DNA of 64,000 bases from Brachypterus glaber (taxonomy: Eukaryota > Arthropoda > Insecta > Coleoptera > Kateretidae). The first letter of the stretch is position 1; each line of letters starts with the position of its first letter. Location: positions 10,437,816 to 10,501,815 of the forward strand of contig OY294052.1 in NCBI GenBank assembly GCA_958510825.1. The letters run 5' to 3'. The notes below the pieces were generated by a model. The model searched no databases. It was not told the origin of the DNA and was given only the letters and a program-made list of their open reading frames with translations. The position numbers and the translations under genes are program-made. Of this stretch, positions 11,301 to 23,200 are shown in pieces.

Positions 11301-12010
11301 CCTATTATTACATATCTGCTGTCATCTGTAAAAAGGCTACATTCTCTGTTCAGTTGTTCACTGCCTTGGACCACATTTACCACATATTTTAGCTAGAACC
11401 AAAATTATTAAGGGCTGTAATAACAAAATATGGCTGTAAGATATAGAAAATTTCTTTAATTTTAATCTACTGTAAAAAAATATAATTTATTTTTAAAAAT
11501 AGCTAGCTCTATTGAAAATGATGGGTCTGCGCGAATATAAACCGGACAAGCGGATGAAATTCACCCGCTCAAGTCCGGTTTGTGCCCCATTTAAAACCAA
11601 GCAGACCAGTAATTTTCAATAGGGATGTCAAAATATGTTCTTACCTTAAAAAATCTTTCAAATAATTTACTCTTAATCTCAAATCGTTTCTTTTCATCCT
11701 TTTTATCATCTAAATTATGTAGTAAATCTGATGCAGCAGCTGGCCCCTGATATGTGTAAATTTCGAGGGACATCTGATCATAAGAAAATGCAATAAAATG
11801 TTTTCCATCTGGACTAAACTTTCTTAAAAAACAGGGAGGTTTTTCTACATTTATTAAAGTAAAATTTGGCACAATATTCTGGTAAAATTGTCTTGCAGTT
11901 TGGAAATGTGTTCCTGGTTTTTTGTACCCAAAAATTTGTCTTCGATTTAAACGAAGCACTATGTTTTGCGGAGGTATTTTACGTGGTTTATACACAAATT
12001 CGGTTTCCAT
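8147..12010 (-). CDS. det1: DET1 homologue (Drosophila abo), whole gene (4 exons)
   Basis: Joins 12010-11645, 11392-10515, 9619-9428 and 8381-8147 on the minus strand: 556 aa, close to the ~550 aa of animal DET1. Exon phases match throughout: the K|L junction is in phase 0, and both later junctions restore Arg from AG|A. Recognisable family segments include [59 protein letters not shown] and the C-terminal [17 protein letters not shown]. Family knowledge: DET1 is a beta-propeller protein that binds DDB1/DDA1 and, with COP1, forms a CUL4 ubiquitin ligase; the fly homologue abo is reported to repress histone genes. The chosen start (12010) is the only in-frame ATG near the exon's 5' end; a GTG two codons upstream is ignored. 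Confidence 0.93.
8447..8606. repeat. small inverted repeats in det1 intron 3
   Basis: AGCGTACCCCCTCCACTCCC (from 8455) is mirrored by CAGTGGAGGGGGAACGCT (to ~8559). Immediately after it is a perfect palindrome, ATGCCTAATCATTCCT / AGGAATGATTAGGCAT (8570-8603, 2-bp loop). Confidence 0.7.
8678..9341 (+). repeat. family B element, copy 1
   Basis: 664-bp non-coding unit in det1 intron 3, nearly identical to 46561-47209. Begins AACTAGATGAAACGTTG, carries CAGACAGACAGACGG, and ends in a hairpin CATCGGCAC..GTGCCGATG. ATCGGCACTAATGTACACTA lies near the left end, so the CATCGGCAC word is inverted at the two ends. A stray end, CTAAGCGCCGATGTA, sits at about 63503-63517. Confidence 0.8.
9428..9619 (-). 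CDS. det1: det1 exon 3
   Basis: Residues 415 (split) to 478 plus two bases, from [12 protein letters not shown] to GEHPI. Acceptor TTTTTTTAG; donor AG|GTAATA. Confidence 0.92.
9864..10492. mobile_element. 629-bp Harbinger-type MITE with TAA duplication, in det1 intron 2
   Basis: Inverted ends GGGGCTGTCCATATATTACG (9864) and CGTAATATATGGACAGCCCC (10473-10492), flanked by TAA at 9861-9863 and 10493-10495, the 3-bp duplication expected for PIF/Harbinger. C-tracts and GTAACAAACTGT are also mirrored. No transposase ORF. Confidence 0.85.
10515..11392 (-). CDS. det1: det1 exon 2
   Basis: Residues 123-414 plus two bases. Acceptor TTCTAG|CTAAAATATG; donor AAAG|GTATTT. Beginning the exon at the acceptor restores [18 protein letters not shown]. 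The donor lies 22 bp from the end of a Harbinger-type MITE that fills most of the next intron. Confidence 0.93.
11515..11628. mobile_element. family H MITE in det1 intron 1
   Basis: Hairpin with TTGAAAATGATGGGTCTGCG at the left and GCAGACCAGTAATTTTCAA at the right; internal CGGACAAGCGGATGAAATT is shared with copies at 33660-33780 and 50497-51182. Confidence 0.75.
11645..12010 (-). CDS. det1: det1 exon 1
   Basis: Residues 1-122, ATG at 12010, donor AAG|GTAAGA. Contains the conserved [16 protein letters not shown] start and the first propeller blade. Confidence 0.93.
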
Positions 12011-12164
12011 TTTCACAAAAACTGATTTTCACTACCTTCTTTGACTGTTTTGCACACAGAATACTGGTTTTGCATGTTATACAAAAGTTTATTTTGAAAG
12101 CGAAATTAGGTTATGTTTCCAAGAACATTTGAACTACTTTGGCTTGTCAAGGTGTTTTTAGTTC

Positions 12165-12190
12165 GAGTAAACCACGTGACGTCGCGTTAT
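12165..12190. promoter_or_regulatory. candidate det1 promoter element: E-box overlapping CRE-like site
   Basis: CACGTG (12173-12178) overlaps TGACGTCG (12177-12184) about 165 bp upstream of the det1 start codon, and a second GACGTCA lies at about 12203-12209. This GC-richer patch stands out from the flanking AT-rich DNA. The motif match is visible; function is inferred. Confidence 0.3.
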
Positions 12191-12737
12191 TGGTTTCTGT
12201 GGACGTCAGCGGTAAGGGATAATCTTTACGTTGAATTTTGTAAAAACCACGAAAGTATTTGCGAAAAAACACAAAAATTTGGTGTTTTGCAAAGTTTTAG
12301 GATATTATTAAGGTACGTTAAACAAGTCTACGATTATTGTTTGTACGGTTTTGTGAACATTGAACTGTTCAATGTGCTTAATTACCAAGATCATTTGATA
12401 TTATTCTTACAAGGTTACCCGATTTCTGAGCTTGGTTTGGCAAGTAATTTATGCATTTCTTTCCTCGTTTTTTTTTGTTCAGTATTTTTCGTTTTTTGAG
12501 AAAATCTCGAAAAAAAAAAAAAAACGTTTGAAAAAGTTTGTCTGGAAAATTTGTGACTAGGATAACTCTAGAACGGTTTAGGCTAAAGAGTTTAAACTTT
12601 GACCATAGGTTCTTTATTGAAAGTTCTCACCTGGGACTGTTTTTGGGACATGCAAAAGTTCAAAGCAATTTGTTTTCTTAACATTTTCCCTTTTTCAATA
12701 TTTGGTTCTAAATTTAAATTATTTTAATAATTTTTTA

Positions 12738-13455
12738 GTCTGGCGATATACATGGTGTTTGCAGTCTTTTGGCGGAAAATACCACAAAACATGAAAACCC
12801 GACAAGGGAACATATGTCCGCAAATAAGCCCTAAGGGAGCTACAGCCCTTCAAATATGGACATATTAATGGGGACCAAAAAAACTACTTTTTTGATATGT
12901 ACCAATAAAAGTTTAATGCTGTAGGGCAATTCTTCATTTCAAACTAATATAAGCAAGAAAGTATTCTACACCAAAACAACTTAATTGAAAATTAAAGGAG
13001 TAATAGACTTTTGAAAAGTAACATTTTTGGCGTCACAAAATGTTACTTCCTCTTATAATTATAATTGCATTTTTTTTGTAAACGGTTGCTCCTACTGTAA
13101 CAGTGTTACACTATATGACATTTTTTATGTATTTTTACTATCCATATCCATATTATTTACGAAAAATAAAAAAAAATACACAAATTTTGGGGCAAAAATG
13201 TTTTGAGCCACACAAATTTTATCCGTCTAAGCACGCCTCTGGATAGATTAAAAAAAATAAATTAACATAAACTAATTACCCTTATTAATACTAGTAAATA
13301 TGCAAAACCTCGTTGCTCTAGCTGAAAGGGTACCAGAGTTATTGTTCGTTTCCGGACCTACGTTACTATGCTGTTTTTTCATGTTTTTTGATGTAGAATC
13401 ATCCCCTTTATTTTGCGCCAAAAAAAACTGCAAACACCGTGTATACCTCCGTAAT
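12738..13455. repeat. family D element, diverged copy between det1 and Amacr
   Basis: Has GCCCTAAGGGAGCTACAGCC at about 12827, central CTACTGTAACAGTGTTACAC at 13092, and the right arm TTTTTTGATGTAGAATCA near 13385, in the same order as the 31-kb and 61-kb copies. No ORF. Confidence 0.65.
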
Positions 13456-13622
13456 ATTCCTGCCAATTCAAATATTTTTTTATACCCTAATATCTCCATT
13501 TCCGTTTCATTTCATCTATGTGGATGTCCAAGGTATATCTAGTGTCAACCCAGGATATCCACTGAATAATCAGAAAGTATATCCCCTGGATATCTACTAG
13601 TTATTATGTGCTGTCTGGGTTA

Positions 13623-13723
13623 CCCTACAAACATTGGTTTGTCGGCCGCCAATATTCAGCCGACGAACTTTGCTTTGGTGGAAGGTTGGCCGTCGGGCGG
13701 CCGACGAACCAATGTTTGTAGGG
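13623..13723. mobile_element. 101-bp MITE upstream of Amacr
   Basis: CCCTACAAACATTGGTTTGT (left) and CGAACCAATGTTTGTAGGG (right) are inverted with one mismatch in about 28; GGCCGCC/GGGCGGCC continues the arms. Ends 93 bp before the Amacr ATG, so it lies in the probable promoter or 5' UTR. Confidence 0.85.
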
Positions 13724-13816
13724 GAATAATGTTATATTTGATTTTAGTCAAAAATTTAATAATGTGGAATAACTCATAACTCAGTGTGCGTAAACATTCA
13801 TAATAACATTATTAAA

Positions 13817-13924
13817 ATGGCGTTGAAAGGCATAAAAGTGGTAGAATTATCTGGTTTGGCTCCATCCCCTTTTTGTGGAATGATTTTGGCAGATTTTGGG
13901 GCCACTGTTATCAGAGTTGATAAG
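13817..13924 (+). CDS. Amacr: Amacr exon 1
   Basis: 36 codons, [20 protein letters not shown] onward; donor AAG|GTAAGA. Too short for an ordinary ORF filter but plainly the family N-terminus. Confidence 0.95.
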
Positions 13925-15057
13925 GTAAGATATATCTAAGTATCATCCCAGTGAGCAAATAGCGTCTTATTAACTTCCCTGGGATACAACATTCTCCCAG
14001 ATGTTAAATCAATGCTAATTTCAAAAAATTTCAGATTGGTCAAAAAGTTATTCTGGATCCACTAGCAAATGGAAAGAAATCTATTTCAGTTAATTTAAAA
14101 GACGGAAAAGGTGTCAACATAGTAAAAAAGCTCTGTAAACATTCAGATGTACTTATTGAACCATACAGAGCTGGTGTTATGGAAAAATTAGGCTTAGGTC
14201 CAAAAGTTTTACTAAAAGAGAACCCGAGATTAATATATGCCCGGTTAACAGGTTATGGGCAAACTGGACCTTACAGCAAATGTGCAGGACATGATATAAA
14301 TTATGTTGCTCTGTCTGGAATCCTGTCACTATTTGGAAGAAAGGGTGAAAATCCTGTATTTCCCGTTAATTTAGCAGCTGATTTTGGGGGAGGAGGTCTA
14401 ACTTGTGCCTTGGGAATTGTTTTAGCTCTATTTGAAAGAAGCAACTCTGGACTAGGCCAAGTAGTTGACACTAGTATGGTTGAAGGTACATCATACTTAG
14501 GAAGTTGGCTATACAGATCTCAGAAACTACCCATTTGGGGCCAAGAAAGAGGCAAAAATATTCTGGATACTGGATCACATTTTTATGAAGTATACAGAAC
14601 TAAAGATAATAAATATATAAGTGTAGGTGCATTGGAACCACAGTTTTATGATGCTTTATTACAAGGCTTGAACCTTAAAGAGGATGACGCTCCACAGTTT
14701 ACAGATGTTGATAAAAATAAGGACTTATTTCAAAATATATTTTTGACCAAAACGCAAAAAGAATGGTGCGATATATTTGAAAATTTAGATGCGTGCGTTG
14801 CTCCAGTTTTGACCCTGGATGAAGCTCCAAGGTTTGAACATAATAAAAATTCATTTGTTCAAACTGATGATGGATTCATTCCAAAACCTGCACCTGTTTT
14901 GAGCAGAACACCTGGAGTATCAAGGAGTACAGAAAATTCACCAAAATGTGGTGAGCATACTGTTGAAATTTTGAAAGCATTAAGTTTTACTGATAAAGAT
15001 TTACAGAGTTTGGAAGAGGAAAATGTTATAGAATCATATAAAAAGAGCAAGCTCTAA
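13817..15057 (+). CDS. Amacr: alpha-methylacyl-CoA racemase, whole gene (2 exons)
   Basis: Joins 13817-13924 and 14035-15057: 376 aa, the usual family length. Phase-0 junction (RVDK|IGQK) with GTAAGA donor and TTTCAG acceptor. Family III CoA-transferase fold. The catalytic residues fall exactly at the human numbering: His122 in GHDINY, Asp152 in LAADFGGGG and Glu237 in GALEPQFY. The protein ends in Ser-Lys-Leu, a classical PTS1 signal, so peroxisomal import is expected; the N-terminus could also serve mitochondria, as in other animals. Role: converts (2R)- to (2S)-2-methylacyl-CoAs so branched acids can enter beta-oxidation. It lies divergent from det1, with 1.8 kb of repeat-filled DNA between. 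AATAAA at about 15124 is a plausible polyadenylation signal. Confidence 0.95.
14035..15057 (+). CDS. Amacr: Amacr exon 2
   Basis: 340 codons plus TAA. The acceptor TTTCAG precedes ATTGGTCAAAAAG; the open frame continues 48 codons before the first internal ATG. Contains all three catalytic residues and the terminal SKL. Confidence 0.95.
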   Translation: MGQKVILDPLANGKKSISVNLKDGKGVNIVKKLCKHSDVLIEPYRAGVMEKLGLGPKVLLKENPRLIYARLTGYGQTGPYSKCAGHDINYVALSGILSLFGRKGENPVFPVNLAADFGGGGLTCALGIVLALFERSNSGLGQVVDTSMVEGTSYLGSWLYRSQKLPIWGQERGKNILDTGSHFYEVYRTKDNKYISVGALEPQFYDALLQGLNLKEDDAPQFTDVDKNKDLFQNIFLTKTQKEWCDIFENLDACVAPVLTLDEAPRFEHNKNSFVQTDDGFIPKPAPVLSRTPGVSRSTENSPKCGEHTVEILKALSFTDKDLQSLEEENVIESYKKSKL

Positions 15058-17173
15058 TCAGACATGCTTCTTTTGAGGTGTACAAAAAAATCCTACAAAT
15101 AGGGTGGATCCATGGAGTTGGGAAATAAATACTAAACATATCTGGCTATGTTTTGGTTAATTCTATGGGGGATATGGGCAGGGCCTTCAATCGGAAAATG
15201 TGTTGGTAAAACAAGTATGGACTATAGTCAACTCCTAAAGTTAAGAGGGACTTTTGGGTGACACTGTGTGTTTATTATATGAGTTATACATATCAATTTT
15301 TGTCTATAACCTTTGGTGATTTGTAGACACCAGATTTTACGTGACGTTACGTCACAAATTCATAGCCAGGTACCATAAGTTAACAAATTAATAATGTTAT
15401 AAAAATGTTTGATATATTACCAAACTAAAACATTTACGAAGAAAAATATATAAATATAAAAATCCCATAACTTTTGTATTTAAATTTTATTTTAATAACA
15501 CAGGCACACAAATAAATGCGACATACACATTCCTATGTATTTTTGAACGCTGAACACGAATCCGATGTCACTTTTGACCAATCAGGTCAGCGTTTCAAAA
15601 TAACCTGTTTGAAAATCCGCCGGTTTTTGAACTGTTTTTTGAGGTTATTTTGAAACGCTGAACTGATTGGTCAAAACTGATTCTGGATTCGTGTTCAGCG
15701 ACCGAAAATACATGGGAATGTATATGTCGCACCTCTGGGACAGAAGATTTTATTTTGTGTACCTGTATAATTATTTTTTGTGCCCGGCTTTGTGTGATGA
15801 CGTCACGATTCGATAAAATCCGATGTGATTTGTGATAATTATATTTTTAAATAAAAATTTACTTATATAAATCATTTATTGATTTTGAACAAAAAAACAA
15901 ATAACTGAATTATTAAATAATATAAATTTGGTTAACAAACTATTAACTGAATATGATGTTATTTACAATAGTCAGTCAATAATAAATGTAAAACTACAAA
16001 ACGCATCAACATAAACTAAAATAATACAGCGCATTGCTAATGCTAATTTAGCTACAACAACAAAACTAAATTTTAACATTTTTAAAATTTTATTAGCATA
16101 TTTGCTAAATAAGGATAAAAGGTATGCATTTTTTTTATAAATAACTTATTATTTTATATGTATGAACAAAGACTGATTATTGATCAGTTGTTATATGAAA
16201 AGTTTTTAATATCACATATACCTATATAAAGTTTGAATAAATATTATGTATTTAATAAATAATAAATTATTTAATTGATTAGTCAGTCAGTCACGTGAAA
16301 TATAAAAATTATCATTTAATTAAAATGAGAAGTTCATAGGAAGAATTATTACGGTGCGATGTTTTGTAGTATTTTATTGTCTCAGTTATTATACCAACAC
16401 ATTCATAATATCTTCTGTTTTATTCATGATCCAACTATACAAAGTTTATAGACCACTGTTGTTTTTACGTATAAAATTATTAAACCTCCCACCAGAATAA
16501 CATTATTTATGAAAGAGTTCTGAAAGAATTATTTATTTATTGAACTTTTTATCGGTATGAAACAACGGCAACAGTGTAAGACCTTCAATTTACTACAAAT
16601 TATCGCCTTGTAATAGTTCTTCCTATACAAAATAATCTTTCTGATATTCCTAAATTTTACACAGCACATCAAAAAAGAGTATTAAAAAATGAGAAAAATA
16701 CTTAATTGAGAAAAATACTTATTAAATATCAGAAAAAAATATTTGATTGTGTTTGGCAATAGTACAGTCCTTAAAAGTAACATTATATTGTTTATACTCT
16801 ACAGTATTTTAGAGTATAACTATCAGACCTTACAAGATAGTGCAAAGTTCCAATGGGGCCCTAGTGATAAATACCATACAATAAAGGCCACTGCACCTAC
16901 CATTTTTTTCCTGGTTACTTACAATCAACCTGGCAATTTTTATACCATTTTTTTAATAGCGGCCCGTAAACTGTAGCTGCAACAAGCAGTCTCTTGAGGT
17001 CCTGATAATTAATAGTTATTCAGGTATATACTATACCTTTAGAATTTACTATTTTTTTTTTGTCACTATACCCAAAGATTTTTTCTTTGTAAAGTGTTTT
17101 TTTTTTTAAATTTAATACCTTATGGTAAGGTAAGTAATTACTGGGATTGTTATACAAAAATAGATCTCTTTTG
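15058..17173. other. Amacr-mxt 3' spacer
   Basis: Convergent spacer of 2.1 kb. Apart from the foldback at 15499-15767 it is plain AT-rich DNA with no open frame, repeat or RNA gene that I can support. Confidence 0.6.
15499..15767. repeat. foldback related to the 137-bp satellite
   Basis: Outer ACACAGGCACACAAA / TTTTGTGTACCTGT; inner ATGTATTTTTGAACGCTGAA and CACGAATCCGATGTC mirrored by TGGATTCGTGTTCAGCG..ATACAT. The words ATGTATTTT and GCTGAACACGAATC recur in the tandem array at 56-57 kb. Confidence 0.75.
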
Positions 17174-17272
17174 TCAAATTTCGTAAGTTTCGAGTTCGTC
17201 GGCACTTAATACGCACGTAGGCTCTCCAGTCCGAGTGGAGAGATACGTTTTCGCATCGAATACTTCCACAAC
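17174..17272 (-). CDS. mxt: mxt exon 10 (C-terminus)
   Basis: 33 codons, VVEVFDAKTYLSTRTGEPTC to TYEI, then TGA at 17174-17176. Acceptor TTTTTTAG at 17273-17274. Begins exactly in phase with exon 9. Likely the auxiliary eIF4E-contacting tail known from Mextli structures (inference). Confidence 0.88.
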   Translation of the reverse strand, partial: VVEVFDAKTYLSTRTGEPTCVLSADELETYEI

Positions 17273-20200
17273 CTAAAAAAAAAGTAATTTTAGACAGCCG
17301 CTTGCAATGGGCAGAGTTAAGCGCAGCGCAGAATCTACCTACGTAAAAAACTGGATCAAGGAAGCTATAATAGGTGGTTTAGAGGGGCATAGAGGGCTGA
17401 AACCGTTACGAAAAACTGTCCCAAAATATGTAACGCTCGCATTGAGTTCTCGGCTAGGATCATTGCTGATATCGTAAGCGTAACATAAATTTAAAAGTTC
17501 TCGGCTGGGATCATTGAGTCCTCGGATGGGATCATTGTTAAATACGTTCTCCTGTACAAGTAAAGCAAAACCGTGATAACATTAATATGTGACGCTTACA
17601 ACAACAAAGTTCTCGGCTGGGATCACTGAGTTCTCGGCTGGGATCATTTAGTTCTCGGCTGGGATCATTTAGTTCTCGGCTGGGATCATTGTTATGTGAC
17701 GCAAAAGTGTCTCAAAATTACGTGACGCAAAAGGGTCTCAAAATTATGTGACGATCCCAGCCGAGAACTTTAAATTTATGTGACGCTAACGATATTAAGA
17801 ACAAGTAAAGAAAACCGTGTCTCGTAACTGGAGGCTTAAAACATATTAATGGTATCACGGTTTTGTACAGTAGAACGTATTTAACAATTTTATTGCCCAT
17901 TGTGCTTTTGATCATTTTTTGACAATTATGTTAAATTGTTTGTCATTTTACGTCTTACAAATAATAAGAAAACGTTTTTAAAAAGAAAAAGTTTGATTAA
18001 AATTATAATAAAAGTAAGTTTTTTATTCATAATGTGCTATTAAAACAAAATTTTACATTATCTGAGTTGATGATACTTTTTTATTTAATTTTAACTTGCC
18101 AAAAAAATTCTGTTCCATCGTTTACTATGAAATTTTTATTCGGCACTGCTTTATGTTGCTTTAATTTAACAAAATGGATTAATGCTTTAGTTTGCCTTTT
18201 AAGGACTTTTCTTTTTATTTCTTCTTGCGTTTTGAAAACTATTTTGATTTTTTTTTAATTTCAAAATGTTTTTGAATTTGAAACAAGATAGCAACCTTAC
18301 ATAGGGAATTAAATAAATTCTGCCAACCATACAACAAGAAACAAATGAGCATGAACTCAGACAGATTCTGCGCGGAGTTTATATAATTTGTTGAAGAGGC
18401 TTTTAACATGTACCGACTCAGAAGTCAAAACAGTTGACTACATAGCATGGAATGGAGAAAGAAGCCAATGAAGCATAATAACAAATAGTTCGGGAGTTAT
18501 TAGACATCAAACTTGGGAAAAATTTAGGTGCGGCCTAGGGTACGCAATTTTTTTTGTAGTTTATAAACACTAAATTTAGTTAAAAACTGGTAACGACCTC
18601 AAATTTAGTGTAAATTAAGACTAATTTAAGAAAAATATATATACTTACTTTTCGAGTAAGTGCGGGATATTCAGTTGTGACTGTTTCCCAATCAGTTGGT
18701 TTTACCAAACAGAATGGTGACATGGCCAATTGTGCCAAAATATCGATCGAATATACCAAATTTGGTTTGGTAACAATTTCTTTGTCTGGAGAAGTTTTTC
18801 CCTGCATTATCTCTTCCAAGGATAAACGAGGTTTTCTTAATTTTGGCTTAGCATCTGTGTGATACAATAGAGCAAGTGTTAGTAAGCCACTTAGAATTAT
18901 ATTAGAAAGTTTTTTTCTTTTATGAACTGCAATGGTACAAGAAAGGCTATAGGTCGATTTTTTACTATACGGTATATTTTCGTATTTAGCTTCACCAGTT
19001 CATCTGTTTCATTTATTATCGAACTATACAAAGTAGCCCATATGATACCAACTTTGTATAATTGAATAATGAATGAAACAGAAGATATTATGAATGAATG
19101 TAACTGGTATAGCTGAATAGGAGAAAATACCGTATAGTAAAAAATCGACCTATAACACAGTGTACTTGTAACGGTTGTTTTCATACAACCTTGTTTCTTT
19201 CTACTATATTAAGCACGCATATAAATAAAAATGAGACTATTACCCACAAAACTTAAACCCATCTACTTAATCTTTTGGTAACGGCTAATCCCATGTCTTT
19301 ACTTTGTCTCCGACAAGGAGATTAATTTTGGGAATATCCCTTTTTTCATAAGTATGTAATGTCATAGTGAAATTCTTACAAGAACGAAACTTTAAGCAAG
19401 TAAACAGATCATTCCAGTTACAGTACATCAACTTTATAATGAAAGCTCGAAATAATTAAGAGAGTCCCAATAAAAATGTCACATTGGGTTAACCCAGAGA
19501 CTGTATATTTTTTACTTTATTTGATTATACTACTACTAAAAAAAGCTTAGCAGTTACCATTAATATTATTTGAACTATTCCCACTATTATGGTAATATGT
19601 ACCTTCCTTTAAAGTCCCAAAACGACTCCAAACCAACAAACAAATATATTTGCGATCAAAAAATTTAGGACGTATATAAAAGGTACACATTTTAGGGTTA
19701 TAACGGATCATTATAGCCAAAAATAGTTAAATAATATTAAAGATTCAGTCAGTCTTAAATTTATAAGGTGAGCGGTTTATGTCAAAACGGAATGATTTGA
19801 AAATTATGTAAATGTAGTTCCAGATACGTTGTCTAGGGCAACTATTTTTTTATTTTCCACAGTTGTTTATATAATGGACAGAAAATTGTTACTCCGTAAT
19901 TATTTCGAAGTTATACCTTTAAAATCTTGTACTATTAAATGGTATGGTCACAATTCAATTAAGTTTTGTATAATAAAACAAAATATTTCTGTAGCCTGGT
20001 TCTAAAAGGGCCAATTTCAATAGCAACGTTTTCACGTCTACTCTAATGTACTATTTTTAAAACGCTGCTATTGACAAACTGACATTGGCCTTTTTAGAAC
20101 CAAGCCATAGATTTATTTCTGATATTTTTAACACGTTAGCTACCACCTCTGCATAAGTTTTCTTGTCAGTCGGACCAAATCCAAATTTTAGAAAGCCTAA

Positions 20201-23200
20201 TTTGCTCGATGTATTAAAAGTTCAAAGGAAGCCTAAAAATTGCACAAACTCTTTTTTTTTGCAAAAATACAAAAAAATAGCGGCACATACTCGGGTCTAT
20301 ATAAATTTAAAAAAAAATAAAAAATGTACCAAGACAAAAATTACTATGTTTGAACTTTTTTTGGTTTTGTCGGTCCTGTGGTCCGACAGTATTAAAATAA
20401 AATATCTAAAGCGACCCTAGGGACCGCCGTGGTCCTGGCGTAACTATCAGAAGCGGTCCCTACGGACCGCCATGGTAGCTAACGTGTTAAGACAATTCTT
20501 AGAATAAAAAATGTCGAAACCTAAAATAAAAATGTAATAAAAACAATGACACTAATGCTAGTAAAGTCATACTTTAAACTATTGGATAGTATAATTCTAC
20601 ATTTGTTATTCCTATTATTTAAAAAAAATCACACCTGATAATATAACGATTCTTATTAAAAAAATTGGCTTTTTATATAATAATATCGACCGTGAACATG
20701 CAATACCTCCTAAGTGTAAAATGTCAAATATCGGTCGATATAATTACACTGTGCACAGGAAATCTGTCAACTTCAGTCGTTAATTTAGGCCCAATGGGTT
20801 TCGCTACTTTAGGTCATTTAATCGATTTTTTTTTAATTTCAAGTTTCCAATGCACGCTAATACACGCTAATAATAATGGGTCTTGTATATACAAGACCCA
20901 TTTTTCAAGTTAGCGTTCCAAAACTTTGGCAGATAAATTGTTATTAAAAGACATGAAAAAAAGTCTCTATATACATATGTCCAAAAATGCTTTGTAAGGG
21001 AGTTAGGTCCCTTCAATGAAAACCCTTAAAATTAAATATTTATTTAATATCTTACGAACTATTAGAGCTAGATAATAGTTATTTATGGTACTAGTGGGTA
21101 AAGTAAGATATTGCCCATGAGAAAATTAACCTATCGGTTTACCCATGAGTGCCATACAAGATTTTATCCAATAAATAGCTTAGAAATTCATATTTTTATT
21201 AAAAATTTTAATGACATTTACAATAAAATAATGTGACAAGTGACAGTTGAGTGGGTAAAATAAATAATTATCCACTCAATAAAGTAAAATCCACGCGGGG
21301 GTTATTATTGAGTTTATCTATTTAAATAAAGCTGGTAATTGTCTCATTATCTGTATGTATTGGATAAATGAGTTTTCCATCAATAAGGCCAACTATATAT
21401 TTATGTAGTAACTTCCGCCAGGGGCGTGCCAACAGGGGAGGCCCAATCACCTTTTTGCCTATTTTTTTTTCTGTTTAACTTTTTTGCTGCTTTTTAATTT
21501 GATTATGATTGCGAGAATGCATAAAAAACCTAATTATGATGTAACAGTGTAAGATTCACTGTTTACGATGAATGTGCATTTAATAATAATTCAAAAAAAT
21601 ATAAAAAGTCCGATTGGAGATTTTTTTTAGGAAAAATAAATTTTATTATAAGGATCAATCGTACCAATTTTGAAAAAAAAATCCATAAAAAAATAAAAAA
21701 GTTTTTGGGGCCAAAAAAAATAAAAGGAAACGTTCAGAAAAGATTACTTTGATATAAAGAAATATTCTTAGCAATTTCGAAAAATAAGCTTCACAAAAAA
21801 AAGTTATAGAACAGATCACGAGATCAAAGCAAATGGGGGGGCGGCGGCATGGACCCATGCCCCCCCCCCTAAATCCGCCCATGATTATACTATGAAATGC
21901 GAAGTATTACATACATGTTTTTTATTTTTAGTGAATAAAGTGTAAGATGTAATGTATTACTTTTAATTCCATTTTTCTCATAAACAGTGAGTCTTAAATC
22001 ATTACATCATGACTTTTTTTATGTATGTTTATGTATAAGATCATATTCAAACTAAAAAGCAGCAAAAAACTTACAGAAAAAAGAATTGGGCAAAAAAGTG
22101 CTCGAGTCTCTCAGTTTGGCACGCACTTGACTAAAGTAACATAAAAATATTATATATGATATTAGTAGGCCTTATTAATATTAAAACTCGTTTCTGTAGC
22201 TTAAAGGGTTCCGGAGATATTTAACAAAAATCTAATTTGCGAGGTTGTCACTAAAGGACCGTAGCTCCCTTACGAAGTATTTTTGGACATAAGTTTATAT
22301 GAACTTTTCTGCCGAAATTTTTTTAAAAGCACTAATAGGTTTTATCAAGGTAAATCGTAAATTTTACAACATAGTTTGATTTTGTTTGACAGGTAAGAAT
22401 GAATTTTTAAAGTAAGGTTATTTATTTGTCAAATTTAAAACATATCAAAGCAAAAAAACAGTATCCGCTTTGATTTTTTTCTTCTAAAAATTAAAATTAG
22501 TAGAATAAAAATCGAAAAACCTAAAACAACATAATTTACGTAACTATTTTAATTATAGAGTATTATAAGAATTATTTAAGGGCCACTTGCACCAACAATG
22601 GTTTAACTTCAAACTTGGATTAAATTGACGGCCGACAATCAGATCACAGCATTTTTAACTTAACTCGGTTTAATTAAGATAATCCCAGACCAAAAGTTGG
22701 TGCAAGTGGCCCTAAATAGTACAATACAAAAAAATTACAAAAAATCCAGTACTTACTGTGTTTTACCCTAGAGGGTTTTTGTCAAAAGTTTAACAAAACT
22801 TTTAAAATCTCTTGTCAGAATGATATGATGTAAAGTTTACGATTTCAATGCCTGCCTTGATAAAACCTATTAATGCTTTTTTTAAAAAATCGGCAGTTTT
22901 GTCCATGTCTTTTGATAGGAATTTACTTCCCACAGTTTTGAAACGCTAACTTGAAAAATGGGTCTTGCACGAGGGGCTGACCGCGAGGAAATCTTTTGTA
23001 CAAGCCAAAGGAACTCAGGAGAAACTCCGAGGAACTCTTTGCAAAAAGGAGGAACTCTTTGCAAAATGGAGGAACTCTTTGCAAAATGGAGGAACTCTTT
23101 GCAAAATGGAGGAACTCTTTGCAAAAAGGAACTCTTTTGTACAAATTTCTACCCACGTGGATTAACGTTCTTATATTCAAACTAGATCAGCCGTTACAAA

